Source: Nymphaea colorata (taxonomy: Eukaryota; Streptophyta; Magnoliopsida; Nymphaeales; Nymphaeaceae). Taken from it: a stretch of 64,000 nt of DNA. This document shows positions 62,301 through 64,000 of the stretch, in pieces. Below the pieces are notes generated by a model. That model was given only the letters and a program-made list of their open reading frames with translations, was not told the DNA's origin and ran no database searches. The stretch's first letter is position 1, and each line of letters starts with the position of its first letter. Where the stretch lies: assembly GCF_008831285.2 (NCBI RefSeq), contig NC_045149.1:19669035-19733034 (forward strand), given 5' to 3'. Both the position numbers and the translations under genes were made by a program.

Positions 62301-63932
62301 TAAAAACTTTTCTCTATCAACATTATGTGGTGTTGCAACCGATGTTCAAAAAGGTGTAGCATAACGCGTATCGATTGGGCCAACCTGTATGCCGTATCAT
62401 AACGTATCGCAAATGTAGTGTAGCATATCATAATTTTTTTAATTAAAAATATTAAAAAATAGAAAAAATAGAGAAAAATCATAAAAATCCGGAAAAATAA
62501 ACAAAAAACCAAAAAAATCAAGAAAAGTTTATTCAATATAAAAAAATCATCATGCATAAGGAACATTCATGTATATTAAAAACACATTCAAAAATAAGAA
62601 ATCAGAGATTCAAAATAACATAATAAGCATTCATCACAATTTTAAACTTGAAATTTTTAGAATTTTAGGAACCAAAAAAACCCTCTTTCTCCAAGCATCT
62701 CACCGTTCCCACTACGAGAAAGCTTCTTCATTGGCTAGTAGGCTCTCCCAAATCGATGAATCCTCAGGTATTTTTTGATGAAAATGGGCAAAATTTCTCC
62801 TTCTCATGTCTCTTGGAGTCTTTAGAAACAAGAAGAGAGGGAGAGAGAGAGGAGTGTTTAAACTTTAAAACATAATGCACAAAGGGGCCATCGGGGATTT
62901 TTTTTGCGTTTTCTCCGTATCATACAATATGGGGGTGTATCGCACATATACGGCCCCCGTATCGTACGATACAAGCGATATGCTACACCAGCGTATCTTG
63001 TATTGTAAGCGTCGTATAGGTTTTCTAAACCTATCACATATCGTACGATGCAGATAACATTGGTTGCAAGCCCTCCCCTCTAAGAATGTGAGTTTTCTGA
63101 TTATCATAAAATCTGCCATAGCGACTGTCATTACTCATTTTCTGTTAAGAACTTTTCTCTATCAGCATATGTGGTGTTGCACCTCGTCCCCTTTAAGAAT
63201 GTGAGTTTTCAGATTATCATAAATGTCTCGGCTTTCATGCTTTTAGCAATGTAAAAAGATGCTTATGAAGTCGTGGATTCTCTTGCAATGAAAGACCTTT
63301 TAAGGGATAGCATGCTTTGATTCTTGGTTTTGCATCACCTGATTTGCATCAACTTCTAATTGGAAAAAATTTTGACTGCAGAAAATCTGCTTCAATATTG
63401 CCAGGTTCTAGGTGCTTGGGGATTGGGATGGGAAGTTTGGATGGATGGTATGGAGATTACACAATTCACCTACTTTCAACAGGTTTCTTAGCTTGTCTTG
63501 ATTATAATGCATCCTGGCAGTAATTGATGGAATATAATTGTAATGCTGTATCAAAGATTTACTTGGATATTTATGTTCTTTCCTACCCTTATTATGCACT
63601 TTTCTGATGGGGATCATTTTGTGATTAGTTAATTAACTAGCAATTTTTATCGGATGACCAATGTTTAATCCATAACATGTTTCTTTCCTGCCAGGCTGGG
63701 AGCATACCATTGATGCCTGTGTCGGTGGAGATAACTTATGGACTTGAGCGTATCCTTATGTTACTTCAGGTCCAACTTATGCACTTGTATCTTCATAATT
63801 CTTGTTACTTCCCTCTCCTGTTCCCTATGGCTGATATTGCCTCTTCAAAATGGATTGGCAGGGTGTAGATCATTTTAAAAAAATTCAATATGCTGCGGAC
63901 ATCACCTATGGCGAGCTCTTTCTTGAGAACGA
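59315..63932 (+). CDS. EDD1: Glycine-tRNA ligase, bacterial type, chloroplast/mitochondrial (3' part outside window)
   Basis: EDD1 charges organellar tRNA-Gly. The plant protein fuses the bacterial alpha and beta subunits (about 1,070 aa in Arabidopsis) and is targeted to plastids and mitochondria. Nine exons join in phase: 59315-59602, 59763-59813, 59906-59973, 61235-61316, 61484-61547, 62197-62252, 63405-63482, 63695-63769 and 63862-63932, giving about 277 residues. Residues 1-75 are Ser/Arg/Phe-rich, a transit peptide. The alpha-subunit catalytic core follows: [81 protein letters not shown] and [12 protein letters not shown]. All match the alpha family without gaps. The last donor (GA before GTAAAG) splits a codon, so transcription continues past the right edge. 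The rest of the alpha part and the whole beta part are outside. Confidence 0.95.
62262..63225. repeat. Tandem intron duplication, first copy split by the transposon
   Basis: Unit 2 (about 63113-63222) reads CTGCCATAGCGACTGTCATT through TGTGGTGTTGCA and AAGAATGTGAGTTTTC to GATTATCATAAA. Unit 1 has the first half at 62264-62338 and the second half at 63064-63112, on either side of the transposon. Removing the transposon restores two adjacent ~110-bp copies. Confidence 0.8.
62339..63063. mobile_element. 725-bp non-autonomous DNA transposon in EDD1 intron 6
   Basis: The ends CCGATGTT and (inverted) CCAATGTTATC form short imperfect terminal repeats, flanked on both sides by TTGCAA (62333-62338 and 63064-63069), a 6-bp target duplication. 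The interior has an A-rich block, then palindromic words such as GTATCGTACGATAC and ATCGTACGAT near the right end and GCGTATCG near the left. No transposase is encoded. The insertion interrupts one unit of an older tandem duplication in the intron, which confirms its borders. Confidence 0.8.
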
Positions 63933-64000
63933 GTAAAGGATCTTGTTACTTTAATTCCCTATGATAGCTTATCATACCTTGTCTGTCTATATGTCTGGTG

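Overview
The window is nuclear DNA from a flowering plant. The evidence is AT-rich sequence, GT-AG introns throughout, long introns (HISN4 about 10 kb, CTF18 about 13 kb), organelle transit peptides, several plant-specific gene families, and decayed transposable elements between genes. The species cannot be named from the sequence. The compact, AT-rich genes do not look like a grass.

Five protein-coding genes are secure. From left to right they are: HISN4 (minus strand, 3' end beyond the left edge), the bifunctional plastid imidazole-glycerol-phosphate synthase of histidine synthesis; CTF18 (minus, complete, 23 exons), the large subunit of an alternative clamp loader used in sister-chromatid cohesion; LPE1 (plus, no intron in the coding region), a P-class PPR protein that activates psbA translation in chloroplasts; a MYB-related gene of the zinc-knuckle/SHAQKYF class (plus, 4 exons); and EDD1 (plus, 5' part only), the organellar bacterial-type glycyl-tRNA synthetase. 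I rebuilt exons by joining frames across GT-AG borders, and phases agree at every junction. A GC-rich single-exon ORF at 11720-12286 (minus) is a possible sixth gene of unknown function.

The genes are independent units, not an operon. Three of the secure products act in organelles (HISN4, LPE1, EDD1), one acts in nuclear DNA replication (CTF18) and one is a transcription factor. The CTF18 promoter has two canonical E2F-type sites around a TATA box.

The rest is accessory. About 31.1-34.6 kb holds a decayed tandem copy of the LPE1 3' end and downstream DNA. About 34.6-49.3 kb and 53-59 kb hold no convincing gene. They carry a Ty1/copia pol relic, TA/GA microsatellites, short tandem duplications, GAGCTCGA-rich elements ending in TAGGG, a truncated U2 snRNA copy and possibly mitochondrial-like DNA. 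A 725-bp inverted-repeat transposon with TTGCAA target duplications lies in EDD1 intron 6.

No CRISPR array, prophage, operon or obviously new molecular system was found. The most informative observations are the E2F pair at CTF18, the LPE1 tandem relic and the nested transposon in EDD1.
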